Assembly (NCBI RefSeq): GCF_045291545.1
Contig: NZ_CP149514.1
Coordinates: 1,736,001 to 1,800,000, forward strand
Origin: Gallaecimonas sp045291545
GTDB taxonomy: Bacteria; Pseudomonadota; Gammaproteobacteria; Enterobacterales; Gallaecimonadaceae
Length of the DNA stretch: 64,000 bases
Direction: 5' to 3'
The notes below the pieces were generated by a model, which was given only the letters and a program-made list of their open reading frames with translations, ran no database searches and was not told the DNA's origin. Positions within the stretch are counted from its first letter, which is position 1, and each line of letters starts with the position of its first letter. Position numbers and translations under genes: made by a program. Positions 1 to 9,234 of this stretch are shown piece after piece.

Positions 1-912
1 CAGCAACTGTTGGCAGAGTTACCCAGGTTATTACAGCCTGCCCACCCCGGTTACCAGCGCCTGGCCACAGAAATGGCCACAATCCATTATGACGAGCTGG
101 TAGCGCACCAGCAGGTCGTACTCGACAGCCTGTTTGTCGAAGGACTGGTGCACGGCAGCGCTGCCCAGGCGGACGTTACCGACTGGGTCGACGAGGTGCG
201 CCAACGAGCCCAGGGGGCAGAACCCGAGCGGCAGGTGTTGTCATTAAAAGAGAGAGGCCCACTGCTGCGAAGCCTGGAGATAAATCACCCTGATTCTGCT
301 TTGCTGGTCTACTACCAGGGGCGTTCGGCCGGTGCCAACGAGCATGCCTTTTTTATGCTGCTACAACAGCTGATGAGCGCCACCTTCTTTGACGAATTAC
401 GTAACAAGCAGCAACTGGGGTACATGCTGGGGCTGACCTTTTTTCCCATGCAGCGCCTGCCAGGGTTGCTGTTTTACATACAAAGCCCGGTAGCCGGCCC
501 AGAGCAGCTGCTTGATGCCATTGATGATTTCATCCAGAACATGACCTATGTCTTGCTGAGCCTCAGTAAAGCGCAATGGCAGCAAACCCAGCAGGCCCTG
601 CTCTACCAGTTGAATCAACCGGACGCGACCTTAGCCGATCGCACCGCCAGGCTCTGGAATAGTATCGGCCAGGGGGATTATCAGTTTGACTGGCGCAACC
701 GGCTGGCTGCCGCTATTGGGCACAGTAACCGCCATGAGCTGATCCGGGTCATGTCACAACGTTTGAAAGGCGCTGGCGCAGACCGCTTGATCCTTTGCTC
801 TACCGGTAACAGCCACCGTAACCAGCACCCCATCGAAGCGCCAAGGCTCATTGATGATGCCAGCCACTTCAAGGCAACGCTGCCCCGCTTTACCTGGCCA
901 CAAGGTAGCTGA
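1..912 (+). CDS. Insulinase-family (M16) peptidase, C-terminal part
   Basis: The reading frame is open from the first base, so only the last 303 or so residues of a much longer gene are present. The motif FFDELRNKQQLGYMLG is typical of the C-terminal half of pitrilysin/insulinase M16 peptidases, where the inactive domains help enclose the substrate; the HxxEH zinc site would lie upstream of the window. Full-length family members are about 900-960 residues. It ends in TGA at 910-912 and is followed by a promoter-like sequence for the next gene. Family assignment is firm; whether it is the periplasmic PtrA orthologue cannot be told because the signal peptide and active site are missing. Confidence 0.85.
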   Translation, partial: QQLLAELPRLLQPAHPGYQRLATEMATIHYDELVAHQQVVLDSLFVEGLVHGSAAQADVTDWVDEVRQRAQGAEPERQVLSLKERGPLLRSLEINHPDSALLVYYQGRSAGANEHAFFMLLQQLMSATFFDELRNKQQLGYMLGLTFFPMQRLPGLLFYIQSPVAGPEQLLDAIDDFIQNMTYVLLSLSKAQWQQTQQALLYQLNQPDATLADRTARLWNSIGQGDYQFDWRNRLAAAIGHSNRHELIRVMSQRLKGAGADRLILCSTGNSHRNQHPIEAPRLIDDASHFKATLPRFTWPQGS

Positions 913-995
913 GCATTAATTACCCAGCCGTTATTCATAACCAATACTGACTGCTGCCGATTTCGCCAAACAGCCATATTATGCCGCCAACCGCT

Positions 996-1025
996 TTGAC
1001 AGCTTCAAAGCCCCTACGTTATAAC
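996..1025 (+). promoter_or_regulatory. Sigma-70-like promoter for the GGDEF-EAL sensor gene
   Basis: A perfect TTGACA (996-1001) is separated by 18 bases from TATAAC (1020-1025), about 40 bases ahead of the start codon at 1068. It is the best promoter match in the 155-base gap after the M16 peptidase gene. Assignment is by consensus only. Confidence 0.55.
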
Positions 1026-1067
1026 TCTTTTACACCATTATAAAATTACCTTGCTCAGGTCTTCTCA

Positions 1068-4000
1068 ATGCATCAACGGCTTGCTCGCTACCTGACTACC
1101 GCACTGCTTTTTTTCTGTGCGCTCCTCCCCCTGCTCGCTCACGCTGATACCACAACTGACGACAGCGACTACCGCCTCTACAAAACTATTGGTAAGGAAG
1201 ATGGTCTTTCTCAGTTGTCTGTTTATGACATAGCTCAAGACAACGATGGATACTTTTGGCTTGCCACGCCAGGAGGAGTGGAACGTTTTGATGGTGTCAG
1301 CGTAGAACCTTTTAATATTAAAGCCACTGGGAGCTTTTCTCCATCTAATTTTGTGCGAAGAGTTTTTGTTGATAGCAATGATACGGTATGGGTTGGCACA
1401 CAAAATTCATTAGCCTTCAAAAAAAAGTCAAGTGAAGAATTTAAAGTAGTAAAATTTTTCAATGGGTTTGTCATATGGTCAATAGAAAAAAACAAAAATG
1501 GTGGTTTTTTTGTTTCCACTAACAAAGGAATATGGCTAATAAGAAAAAACGAAATTAACCCACAAAAAATATCTAATATAAAAAAAGCGAGGGTAATAAA
1601 AGAAATAGAAGGTAATTATTTAATAGGAACATACTCTGATGGTCTCTATACTTTAAATGAGGAATTTAAGGAAGTTAATTCAGAATTAAATTTTGGAACC
1701 AAGATAAATAAAATATCTAGTGTGGATGGGAAATTAATCGTAGCTTCTAATAAAGGCCTCTTTATTGATGGAAAAAAAGAGTTAACTCAAGATGCCCTAG
1801 ACTACAGCATTAACAAAAACTATCTTATGGTCGCAACGGAGAACGGACTATATCAAATAACTAGGAAGGAAAATGAAAGGATTGAGAAAATTTCTCCTGA
1901 TAAGACATGGCGCGTTATTATAGGTGATGATGGCAGGCTTATTGTTGGAACCCAAGCAAAAGGCATTGAAATATATCAAGAAAAAGAAAAAGGGATTGAG
2001 TTTTTTAGAGTTGGAAATGAAGAAGGTACAAAATATATAAATTCTATTTCAGATTTTAACGGTGGTATGGTTCTCAAGAACCAATCCGATAGAGTTTTCT
2101 ATTTAAAAGACGAAAAAATAAAAAAAGATCCTTTTGGAATAAAAAAGACGCATGGATTATATGGGAACGAGCATAGCCTTATTGTCATAAAAGAAAACGA
2201 GATCTTAAATTACAACAACAAAAAAGAAACTTTAATAACAAAAATAAATAAAAATAAAATAATAAAAGCATTTTATAATAAAAAATGGTTTTTCATAGAC
2301 GATAATTACACTTTACTAAGTGAATACAATGGAAGCTTAAAAGAAGAACGCAGTCTGAAAAGTTGTGATTATGGCTACCCTAACACTGTACTCTTTAAAA
2401 ATAATGATTTATTTATTGGAGGTGATGGAGGCCTCTGCCATTACCAGAATGACAAGAAACCAGAAAAATTATCAAGGTATTGGATAAAGAAAAATTTCTC
2501 ATTTAAAGGTCATGATTATTTTATTACAAAAGATGGGAAGATTTTGTCAAGTGCTGGAGAAGTTAAAGGAGAGCTTAAGAAAGAAAAAAAAGAAAGCTTC
2601 TTATCCATCGAGTATGATAAAAAAAATCATATGCTTGTTGCAGCAACATCCAATGGAATAAAAATTTATCAGGTAAAAATATCAAATAATATAAATACAT
2701 CTCTTTTGCTCACTTTGGACTCTAGGTATGACATTCCAAAAGAATTCGTTGCTGGCGCTTCAGCAATGTCGGGAAGCTCCATCTACTTTGGTGGTTCAAA
2801 TGGCATCCTAAAAATAAACCCAGATCTTTTATCCAGAAAAAACAATAAGGGGGAAATAGTTTTTTCAAGTGTCAGTTTATATAATGAAAAAAATGAAAAC
2901 TTATCAGTAGGGATAAGTAACAAAAAATCAATAAGTGTTGCACACTACGAGTACCCCTTAAATCTTCACCTCGCCATATTGAAATATAATTTTCCAGAAA
3001 GAGCGCACTTCCAATACAAACTATCTACTTATGGAGCCAGGTGGATCAATTTAGAAAATGCCAGAAGTATCACTTTAAACAAACTAGAATCTGGAACGCA
3101 TTACTTGTCTGTTAGAGCATTGGATAATGGAGTGACAGTAGCAACTTCCGGACAATACATTATTAATGTGAAAGCCCCTTGGTGGAGAACTCCAACGGCC
3201 TATATTGTATACCTTTTAATTTTGACACTAATAATCATTCACTTTTTAAACATTGCAAAAAACAGAAAGCACCAACACGCAAAAATTGTCGAGAGTGAAG
3301 AACGATTAAAATTAGCTCTATGGGGAAGTGGTGATGAACTCTGGGACTGGGATATTAAAGAAGGCAATATTTACCGCTCTAACCTCTGGGATGCCTTGCT
3401 GTTGCCTAATGATGGCGTCAGAAACAAAGGTAGTAGTAACAACATATACCCAAAAGATTTAGCCAGGGTTCGCTCTGTTATCAACGCCTGCTTCTCCGGT
3501 GAGAAAGATGAATTCGAAGTAGCTTACCGGGTTAAAGACAAGCAACAAAACTGGGTGTGGATCCTGGATAGGGGCCGGGTTGTACAATACAGCGAAAAAG
3601 GTGCACCGGTACGTATGACAGGTACCATTAAAAACATTTCCAAACTCAAAAAAACAGAGGAAATGCTGAAGCTGCTGGCCCAGTCATTTAGAAACATTTC
3701 TGATGCCATCTGCATCTGCACACCCGACTTTGTCATTCAGGAAGTAAACGATTCCTTTAGCAGTATTATGGGCGTAAGCCGAGACGAAGCCGTTGGCCAG
3801 GTATGGAGCTTTGCTCTCTATAACGAGCGATTCTTAGACCAGGTAAAAGCGACATTAGACCGCACCGGCCGCTGGCATGATGAAATTGAAGCCAAACGCA
3901 AAGGTGGGGAAATATTCCCCATTGAGATCACCATTGACAAAGTTTATGACGAAGAAAAAGACTCTCATAGCTTTGTAGCCGTGTTCTCGGATATTTCCGA

Positions 4001-5345
4001 ACGGAAAGAAAAAGAGCGGGAACTGGAGCGCCTCACCAATACCGATGCACTGACAAGCCTGCCAAACCGTAGCTTTTTCATGAGCTCGCTTGATGCCCTG
4101 GTACGGAAAAAACAAGCCTTTGCCCTGATGGTATTGGACTTAAACAACTTTAAACAGGTTAATGATTCTCTTGGCCACCAGTACGGTGACCAACTGCTGT
4201 TGGAAATATCTGAACGGCTGCAGTATGTCATGAGTGCCAACCACACCCTCTACCGCCTTGGTGGTGATGAGTTTGCCGTAGTTATAGAGCAGCTTATCAA
4301 ACTGGACGAGATCACCCGGTTGTCAGGCATTTTGCACCGTCAGCTCTTTGCGCCTTTCTATCTGCGTGGTGAGGAAATCAACATCACGGCCGCTATTGGC
4401 GCCGTGGTATACCCCGAAGACGGCGAAACACCAGAACACCTGTTACGTAACGCGGATGCCGCCATGTACCATGCCAAGCATGTGGGCGGAGAAATATGCC
4501 AGTTCTTCTCGTCGTCCATGAACGAGCAGGCCCATGCCCGGCTGGCCATGGAAAGCCGGGTTCGTAAGGCACTGCGCGAGAACCTGTTCGAGGTATATTA
4601 CCAACCCAAGGCGGACACCATTACCGGCCAGTGCCGGGGTGCCGAGGCGTTACTGCGCTTAAGTGACGGCAAAGGCGGCTATATCTCCCCTGCTGACTTT
4701 ATCCCGATTGCCGAGGAAAGTGGCCTTATCATCGAAGTGGGTAACTGGGTGATGGAGGCCACCTGCCGCCAGGTGCACCGCTGGTATGAAGACGGCATCT
4801 TCCCGGGCCGCATCGCCATCAACCTCTCCGCCCGGCAATTCCGCCAGCCCGATCTGGTGGCGCGGATCGATGAAATACTGGAGCAGACTCGCCTGCCTCC
4901 ACACATGCTGGAGCTGGAAATTACCGAAGGCGCCATGATGGAAGACCCCATCCGGGCAGTCGCGGTAATGGAGCGGTTGCGGGAGCGTAACATTACCCTG
5001 GCCATGGATGACTTCGGCACCGGCTATTCGTCACTGTCTAACCTGCGCCAATTCCCCGTCAGTAGCGTCAAAATTGACAGATCTTTCGTCAAAGATCTGA
5101 CAATTGAAACCAGCCCACGCAGTCTAACCGCCGCCATTATTTCCCTGGCCAGCAATATGGAGCTGCACGTGGTCGCTGAAGGGGTGGAAACCGAAGAGCA
5201 GTGGCAGGCCTTAAAAGCCCTGGGCTGCCCAGTCTGCCAGGGCTACCTGTTTGGGCGCCCCATGGCACAGGCTGATTTTGAAAAGCTGCTCAGTAAACGC
5301 GGCGGCCTGTTAGGGCCTGCCGAAGTAGTTACCCTGAAAAGGTAA
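1068..5345 (+). CDS. Membrane sensor with propeller, PAS, GGDEF and EAL domains
   Basis: This 1425-residue protein is a predicted inner-membrane cyclic-di-GMP enzyme. In order: signal peptide (about residues 1-26), a periplasmic region starting with a two-component-regulator-propeller repeat (DGLSQLSVYDIAQDNDGYFW), a Y_Y_Y-type beta domain (about 640-700), one membrane helix (about 708-730), two PAS domains (about 745-860 and 865-990), GGDEF (1065-1069) and EAL (1193-1195). GGDEF and EAL signatures are intact, including DDFGTGYSSL and VVAEGVETEEQ, so both cyclase and phosphodiesterase activity are possible. The RxxD inhibitory site before GGDEF is not seen. The sensory half (about 1200-3330) is extremely AT-rich and Lys/Asn/Ile-rich, unlike both ends of the gene, suggesting a domain of different origin. 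The ligand is unknown. Confidence 0.9.
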   Translation: MHQRLARYLTTALLFFCALLPLLAHADTTTDDSDYRLYKTIGKEDGLSQLSVYDIAQDNDGYFWLATPGGVERFDGVSVEPFNIKATGSFSPSNFVRRVFVDSNDTVWVGTQNSLAFKKKSSEEFKVVKFFNGFVIWSIEKNKNGGFFVSTNKGIWLIRKNEINPQKISNIKKARVIKEIEGNYLIGTYSDGLYTLNEEFKEVNSELNFGTKINKISSVDGKLIVASNKGLFIDGKKELTQDALDYSINKNYLMVATENGLYQITRKENERIEKISPDKTWRVIIGDDGRLIVGTQAKGIEIYQEKEKGIEFFRVGNEEGTKYINSISDFNGGMVLKNQSDRVFYLKDEKIKKDPFGIKKTHGLYGNEHSLIVIKENEILNYNNKKETLITKINKNKIIKAFYNKKWFFIDDNYTLLSEYNGSLKEERSLKSCDYGYPNTVLFKNNDLFIGGDGGLCHYQNDKKPEKLSRYWIKKNFSFKGHDYFITKDGKILSSAGEVKGELKKEKKESFLSIEYDKKNHMLVAATSNGIKIYQVKISNNINTSLLLTLDSRYDIPKEFVAGASAMSGSSIYFGGSNGILKINPDLLSRKNNKGEIVFSSVSLYNEKNENLSVGISNKKSISVAHYEYPLNLHLAILKYNFPERAHFQYKLSTYGARWINLENARSITLNKLESGTHYLSVRALDNGVTVATSGQYIINVKAPWWRTPTAYIVYLLILTLIIIHFLNIAKNRKHQHAKIVESEERLKLALWGSGDELWDWDIKEGNIYRSNLWDALLLPNDGVRNKGSSNNIYPKDLARVRSVINACFSGEKDEFEVAYRVKDKQQNWVWILDRGRVVQYSEKGAPVRMTGTIKNISKLKKTEEMLKLLAQSFRNISDAICICTPDFVIQEVNDSFSSIMGVSRDEAVGQVWSFALYNERFLDQVKATLDRTGRWHDEIEAKRKGGEIFPIEITIDKVYDEEKDSHSFVAVFSDISERKEKERELERLTNTDALTSLPNRSFFMSSLDALVRKKQAFALMVLDLNNFKQVNDSLGHQYGDQLLLEISERLQYVMSANHTLYRLGGDEFAVVIEQLIKLDEITRLSGILHRQLFAPFYLRGEEINITAAIGAVVYPEDGETPEHLLRNADAAMYHAKHVGGEICQFFSSSMNEQAHARLAMESRVRKALRENLFEVYYQPKADTITGQCRGAEALLRLSDGKGGYISPADFIPIAEESGLIIEVGNWVMEATCRQVHRWYEDGIFPGRIAINLSARQFRQPDLVARIDEILEQTRLPPHMLELEITEGAMMEDPIRAVAVMERLRERNITLAMDDFGTGYSSLSNLRQFPVSSVKIDRSFVKDLTIETSPRSLTAAIISLASNMELHVVAEGVETEEQWQALKALGCPVCQGYLFGRPMAQADFEKLLSKRGGLLGPAEVVTLKR

Positions 5346-5364
5346 GTTGGCACAGATACTGCTT

Positions 5365-5411
5365 CTTGATTAGCGAACCCTATTTATCTCGCTCGACAAT
5401 CGCTAATCAAG
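5365..5411 (+). promoter_or_regulatory. Perfect 12-bp inverted repeat covering a ribosome binding site
   Basis: The arms CTTGATTAGCGA (5365-5376) and TCGCTAATCAAG (5400-5411) are exact reverse complements with a 23-base loop. The right arm runs into the AAGGAG sequence preceding the ATG at 5421, so an RNA hairpin would partly hide the ribosome binding site. There is no T-tract after it, so a simple terminator for the upstream sensor gene is unlikely. Confidence 0.6.
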
Positions 5412-5420
5412 GAGCACAAC

Positions 5421-5567
5421 ATGCTGAACGTAACCATTCTCACTGCCCTGCTGAACCTGTTTGCCCCTGCCGCTCCCATTGCTAAAGATACAAATACAAC
5501 TGTTACAACTCAGAGTATCAGTACACCTACAGTCTCCTCTAAAATTGAAGAAGAAGTACAGATATGA
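5421..5567 (+). CDS. Small ORF, 48 residues, hydrophobic N-terminus
   Basis: A 48-codon ORF starts at an ATG preceded by AAGGAG at good spacing. Its first 20 or so residues are hydrophobic (VTILTALLNLFAPAAPI), followed by a Thr/Ser-rich polar stretch and an acidic tail (KIEEEVQI). This resembles a small exported or membrane-anchored peptide, but no family was recognised. The stop overlaps the start of the next small ORF (ATGA), and a terminator follows that ORF, so the two look like a self-contained micro-operon behind the hairpin at 5365-5411. It may also be expressed by read-through from the sensor gene. Coding status is inferred from the ribosome binding site, overlap and terminator only. 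Confidence 0.45.
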   Translation: MLNVTILTALLNLFAPAAPIAKDTNTTVTTQSISTPTVSSKIEEEVQI

Positions 5568-5686
5568 ACATCCTTCTCACTCTTCTTAGACCCGTCATCA
5601 AGCGCAAAAAGCGCTATACGCGGCTGCCGGAAGGGTTGGAGACACTGACAATGACGGTGACCCCGGCCCAGAAGTGGTGGTCCTAA
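5564..5686 (+). CDS. Small basic ORF, 40 residues, coupled to the previous one
   Basis: The ORF starts at the ATG of an ATGA overlap with the preceding 48-codon ORF and ends just before a rho-independent terminator. The peptide has a short hydrophobic start (MNILLTLL), a strongly basic patch (KRKKRYTR) and a C-terminal Trp-Trp-Ser. Translational coupling is suggested by the overlap. No homology was recognised. Basic amphipathic peptides of this size can be membrane-active, regulatory or leader peptides, but nothing here decides between these. Confidence 0.4.
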   Translation: MNILLTLLRPVIKRKKRYTRLPEGLETLTMTVTPAQKWWS

Positions 5687-5695
5687 AAACAAAAA

Positions 5696-5720
5696 AGGCG
5701 CTGATAAGCGCCTTTTTCTT
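5696..5720. terminator. Rho-independent terminator between small ORFs and fadJ
   Basis: The stem AGGCGCT (5696-5702) pairs with AGCGCCT (5707-5713). It is followed by a T-tract on the plus strand and preceded by an A-tract that gives T's on the minus strand, so it can serve both convergent units. Confidence 0.8.
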
Positions 5721-5734
5721 TAAGGGGAAACGGT

Positions 5735-7885
5735 TCAGTAGAACTGCTCGCCGTTCTCAGCCATGGCCCTCAGCCCTGGCGCCGCTTCAAAGCGCTCACC
5801 CAGCTCGGCCTTCAAGGCGTCCAGCTTACTGACAACGGCGGCTGCCCCCAGTTTATCCATATAGCGGAACGGACCGCCCAAAAACGGCGGGAAGCCGATG
5901 CCAAAAATGGCACCGATGTCGCCATCACGGGCATTTTGAATAATGCCTTCGTCCAGGCAGCGCACCGCTTCATTGAGCATCTGTAGCAAAGCCCGTTCAG
6001 CGATAGCCTCCAGCGACAACTTACCGGCCGGGCGCACCCCCAAGACGTTATAAACCGATTCGTCCACCGGCTTTTTCGGGGCTTTTTGCAACGGGTTCCA
6101 GGACTTCGGTAGGTCCTCATATTGATAGAAGCCCTTCTTCACCTTTTTACCCTTGCGGCCATCGTCCAGCAGCTTGTCAAAGGCCGCAGGGGCTTTGAAA
6201 CGCTCGCCCAGTTCTTTTTCCAGGATCGGGGCAATCTTGGCGCCGACATCAATGCCCACTTCGTCCAGTAACGTCATAGGCCCAACCGGCATGCCAATAT
6301 CACGCAGCGCTTTATCAAGCTTTTCGACCGGCTCCCCTTCCATCAGCATGAAAGCGGCTTCATTCATATAGAGGCCAAGAATACGGTTCACATAAAAACC
6401 GGCACCGTCTTTTACCACAATCGGCGTTTTCCCTTGCCGGCGGGCAAAGGCAACAGTTGTGGCAATGGTTTCCGGGGCCGTTTTTTCGTGAGCGATAATT
6501 TCAGCCAGCGGCATTTTGTCCACCGGTGAGAAATAGTGAAGACCGATGACATTTTCCGGCCGCTCAGCGGCTGCAGCTATTTGCGTGATCGGCAGCGAGG
6601 ACGTGTTGGAGGCAAAAATAGTGTCTGCACGGCAATGCTTTTCAACATCCTTTACCATCTGGTGTTTCAGTGCCAAATCCTCAAATACCGCCTCAACGAC
6701 GATATCCGCATCATGAAAGCCGCGGTATTGCGTATCACCGCTGAGCATCATCATCTGCTTTTGCGCTTCGGTTTTACGCAACTGGCGGCGTTTAACCTTT
6801 TTCATCAGCAAGTCGTAGCTGTATTTATAGGCGTGGCTGATACCTTGCTCGGAGATATCCTTGATACGGGTTTCCACCCCGGCTTTGGCTACCGTTACAC
6901 TGGCAATGCCGCCGCCCATCAGGCCGCCGCCCAGTACCGCGGCTTTGTGTACAGTTTTTGGCTTAACACCCTCTGCGCCGGTTTCTTTTTTCATTTGTGT
7001 GGTGGCAAAAAACAGCCCGCGCAGCTGCTTGCTCTCTGGTGTCATCACCAGTTCGCCGAAGTATTTAGCTTCAATGGCCAGCCCAGCCGACATGCCGTCG
7101 GTCATCCCTACCCGCACCGCTTCGAGGATTTTCAGTGGTGCCGGGTAATGGCCACCGGTTTTCTTTTGTACGGCTTTATGGGCCTGGTCAAAAATGATGT
7201 TACGGCCAATGCCGTTGTCTTCCAGTAGCTTGTCTTTGAGACTGCGTTTGGTGCCAGCGCGTTTCGGTTTACCCTTCGCCGCCATCGCAATCGCTACATC
7301 CATCAGAATGCTTTGTGGTACCACCTCATCCACCAAGCCGGCTTTTTTCGCCTGTTTGGGTCGTAACTGTTTGCCGGTCAGCATCATATCCAGTGCTTTT
7401 TGAATGCCGACCAGCCGTGGCAAGCGCTGGGTGCCTCCCGAACCAGGCAGCAGCCCCAGCTGTACTTCCGGCAGCCCCAGAGCAGTTTTATCCCAGTCAC
7501 TACAAACCCGGCCATGACATGCCATGGCCAGCTCCAGGCCACCACCCAGGCAGGGGCCATGAATGGCCGCAATCAGAGGAATTTTCAGCGCTTCCAGCTC
7601 CGCGCAGATAGCATGACCCTGCTGAGACAGCGCCTGTGCATCCTCGGCGCTTTGGCAACCATCAAGCATGCTGATATCAGCGCCGGCAATAAAGGAGTCC
7701 TTTTTCCCTGATGCCAGCACCAGCCCTTTGATGGCCCCATCGTCTTTGATTTCTTGCAAGATGGCGGCTATTTCATCGGCAAAAGCGGCTTTCAGGGTGT
7801 TCATGGACTCGCCCGGCACATCCATGGAGATAATGCCGATGCCATCGTCACGGCGCTCAAAGCTAAATGTTTTGTCGGTCATCAC
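5735..7885 (-). CDS. fadJ: Fatty acid oxidation complex alpha subunit FadJ
   Basis: A 716-residue multifunctional enzyme of beta-oxidation: enoyl-CoA hydratase/isomerase in the N-terminal third and 3-hydroxyacyl-CoA dehydrogenase in the rest. The crotonase part shows GGGLELAMACH and LPEVQLGLLPGSGGTQRLP, which carry the two catalytic glutamates. The dehydrogenase part shows the NAD-binding AVLGGGLMGGGIA and the catalytic-His segment GLHYFSPVDKMPLAEII. Length and the 4-base overlap with an upstream thiolase of the FadI type favour FadJ over FadB. It forms a complex with FadI in the cytoplasm. The likely start is the ATG at 7885; a second Met follows immediately. Expression is expected from the fadI promoter. 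Confidence 0.93.
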   Translation of the reverse strand: MMTDKTFSFERRDDGIGIISMDVPGESMNTLKAAFADEIAAILQEIKDDGAIKGLVLASGKKDSFIAGADISMLDGCQSAEDAQALSQQGHAICAELEALKIPLIAAIHGPCLGGGLELAMACHGRVCSDWDKTALGLPEVQLGLLPGSGGTQRLPRLVGIQKALDMMLTGKQLRPKQAKKAGLVDEVVPQSILMDVAIAMAAKGKPKRAGTKRSLKDKLLEDNGIGRNIIFDQAHKAVQKKTGGHYPAPLKILEAVRVGMTDGMSAGLAIEAKYFGELVMTPESKQLRGLFFATTQMKKETGAEGVKPKTVHKAAVLGGGLMGGGIASVTVAKAGVETRIKDISEQGISHAYKYSYDLLMKKVKRRQLRKTEAQKQMMMLSGDTQYRGFHDADIVVEAVFEDLALKHQMVKDVEKHCRADTIFASNTSSLPITQIAAAAERPENVIGLHYFSPVDKMPLAEIIAHEKTAPETIATTVAFARRQGKTPIVVKDGAGFYVNRILGLYMNEAAFMLMEGEPVEKLDKALRDIGMPVGPMTLLDEVGIDVGAKIAPILEKELGERFKAPAAFDKLLDDGRKGKKVKKGFYQYEDLPKSWNPLQKAPKKPVDESVYNVLGVRPAGKLSLEAIAERALLQMLNEAVRCLDEGIIQNARDGDIGAIFGIGFPPFLGGPFRYMDKLGAAAVVSKLDALKAELGERFEAAPGLRAMAENGEQFY

Positions 7886-9195
7886 TCCACCTCCAGAATC
7901 ATTGCAGAACCCAGGCCACCAGCGGCACAGGCGGTTGTCAGCCCCAGGCCGCCACCACGGCGCTTCAGCTCGCGCAGCGTCTGCGTGATCATCCGGGTAC
8001 CGGTGGCCGCAAAGGGGTGGCCGTAGGCAATGGAGCCGCCCAGCACGTTGAATTTATCCATATCAATGTCGCCAGTGGCGTGGCTGCGGCCGAGCTTTTC
8101 CTTGGCAAAAGTCTCAGAGGCAAACATCTTGATGTTCGCCAGGGTTTGCGCCGCAAAGGCCTCGTGCATGTCAATCAGCGTCAAGTCGTTCAGGGTAATA
8201 CCGGCACGGTCCAACGCCAGCGGCGTCGCGTACGAAGGGCCCATCAGCATGTCTTGCCAGACATCAATGGCCGTGAAGGCATACGAGCGAATATAGCCAA
8301 GGGGCTGATAGCCCAGTTCTTTCGCTCGGCCTTCACGCATCAGAATAATGGCTGAGGCGCCGTCGGTCAGCGGCGTGGCATTGGCCGCAGTAACAGAACC
8401 AAATTTACGATCAAAAGCCGGTTTCAGCTTGGCGTAACCCGCCAACTCAGAGTTATCCCGGACATTGTTGTCTTTTTCCAGAAAACCGCTGTAAGGCTCG
8501 GCATGGGCTGTCATCACCTCCCCTGCCAGCAGCCCATCAGCCCAGGCTTTGGCGGCCAGGGTGTGAGAACGGTGTGCCAGCTCGTCTTGTGCTTCCCGGC
8601 TGATGCCATGGGTTTTTGCCATCTGCTCAGCGGTATCGCCCATGCTCAGGCCAGTGGAATACTCAGCCACCGCTGGCGGCACCGGCAGTAAATCTTTCAG
8701 CCCCAGGCGGCGAATAATAGCGACACGCTGGCCGAGTGTTTTGGCCTTGCTCAAATCCAGTAAAGCCCGGGCTAACCGCTTGGAAACGCCAACCGGCAAC
8801 ACTGACGACGAATCGGCGCCGCCGGCAATGCCGATATCAACAGTGCCGGCCATGATTGACTCAAGCACATTGACGGTAGATTGAAACGAGGTAGCACAGG
8901 CACGGGAGACACTGTAGGCGTCGGTATGCACACTCATACCGGTACCCAAGACAATTTCCCGGGCGATGTTCGGTGCTTCCGGCATTTGCACGACCTGGCC
9001 AAAAACCACCTGGTCCACCAATTTAGGGTCCAGCTCGCTGCGCTTGAGTAGCTCATTAACTACCATTTTGCCCATATCCAATGCCGGCACACCGTGAAAA
9101 TAGGTGGCCTGGCGGGCAAAAGGGGTACGCAAACCAGCTACCACGGCAATACGCTCGCCGCTGCCGGTTTTCAGATTCTGGGTCGTTGTCGTCAT
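7882..9195 (-). CDS. fadI: 3-ketoacyl-CoA thiolase FadI
   Basis: A 437-residue thiolase that cleaves 3-ketoacyl-CoA to acetyl-CoA and a shortened acyl-CoA, the last beta-oxidation step. The acylated cysteine is C100 (SRACATSFQ), the catalytic His is H393 (YGHPFAATG) and the second cysteine is C423 (CAAGGLGSA); all are intact. Length matches FadI (about 436) rather than FadA (about 390). It is first gene of fadIJ and its stop overlaps the fadJ start. A FadR-like operator lies 40-56 bases upstream, immediately downstream of a TACAAT -10 box, a position suited to repression. Confidence 0.94.
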   Translation of the reverse strand: MTTTTQNLKTGSGERIAVVAGLRTPFARQATYFHGVPALDMGKMVVNELLKRSELDPKLVDQVVFGQVVQMPEAPNIAREIVLGTGMSVHTDAYSVSRACATSFQSTVNVLESIMAGTVDIGIAGGADSSSVLPVGVSKRLARALLDLSKAKTLGQRVAIIRRLGLKDLLPVPPAVAEYSTGLSMGDTAEQMAKTHGISREAQDELAHRSHTLAAKAWADGLLAGEVMTAHAEPYSGFLEKDNNVRDNSELAGYAKLKPAFDRKFGSVTAANATPLTDGASAIILMREGRAKELGYQPLGYIRSYAFTAIDVWQDMLMGPSYATPLALDRAGITLNDLTLIDMHEAFAAQTLANIKMFASETFAKEKLGRSHATGDIDMDKFNVLGGSIAYGHPFAATGTRMITQTLRELKRRGGGLGLTTACAAGGLGSAMILEVE

Positions 9196-9234
9196 CCCTT
9201 TCCTCGCTATGTTGTTGAGGGAACTCTGCCAAAA

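Noticed and set aside
6536..7228. 230-codon plus-strand ORF
   Set aside because: Lies wholly antisense to fadJ and shows no recognisable motif; long antisense ORFs are expected in GC-rich genes.
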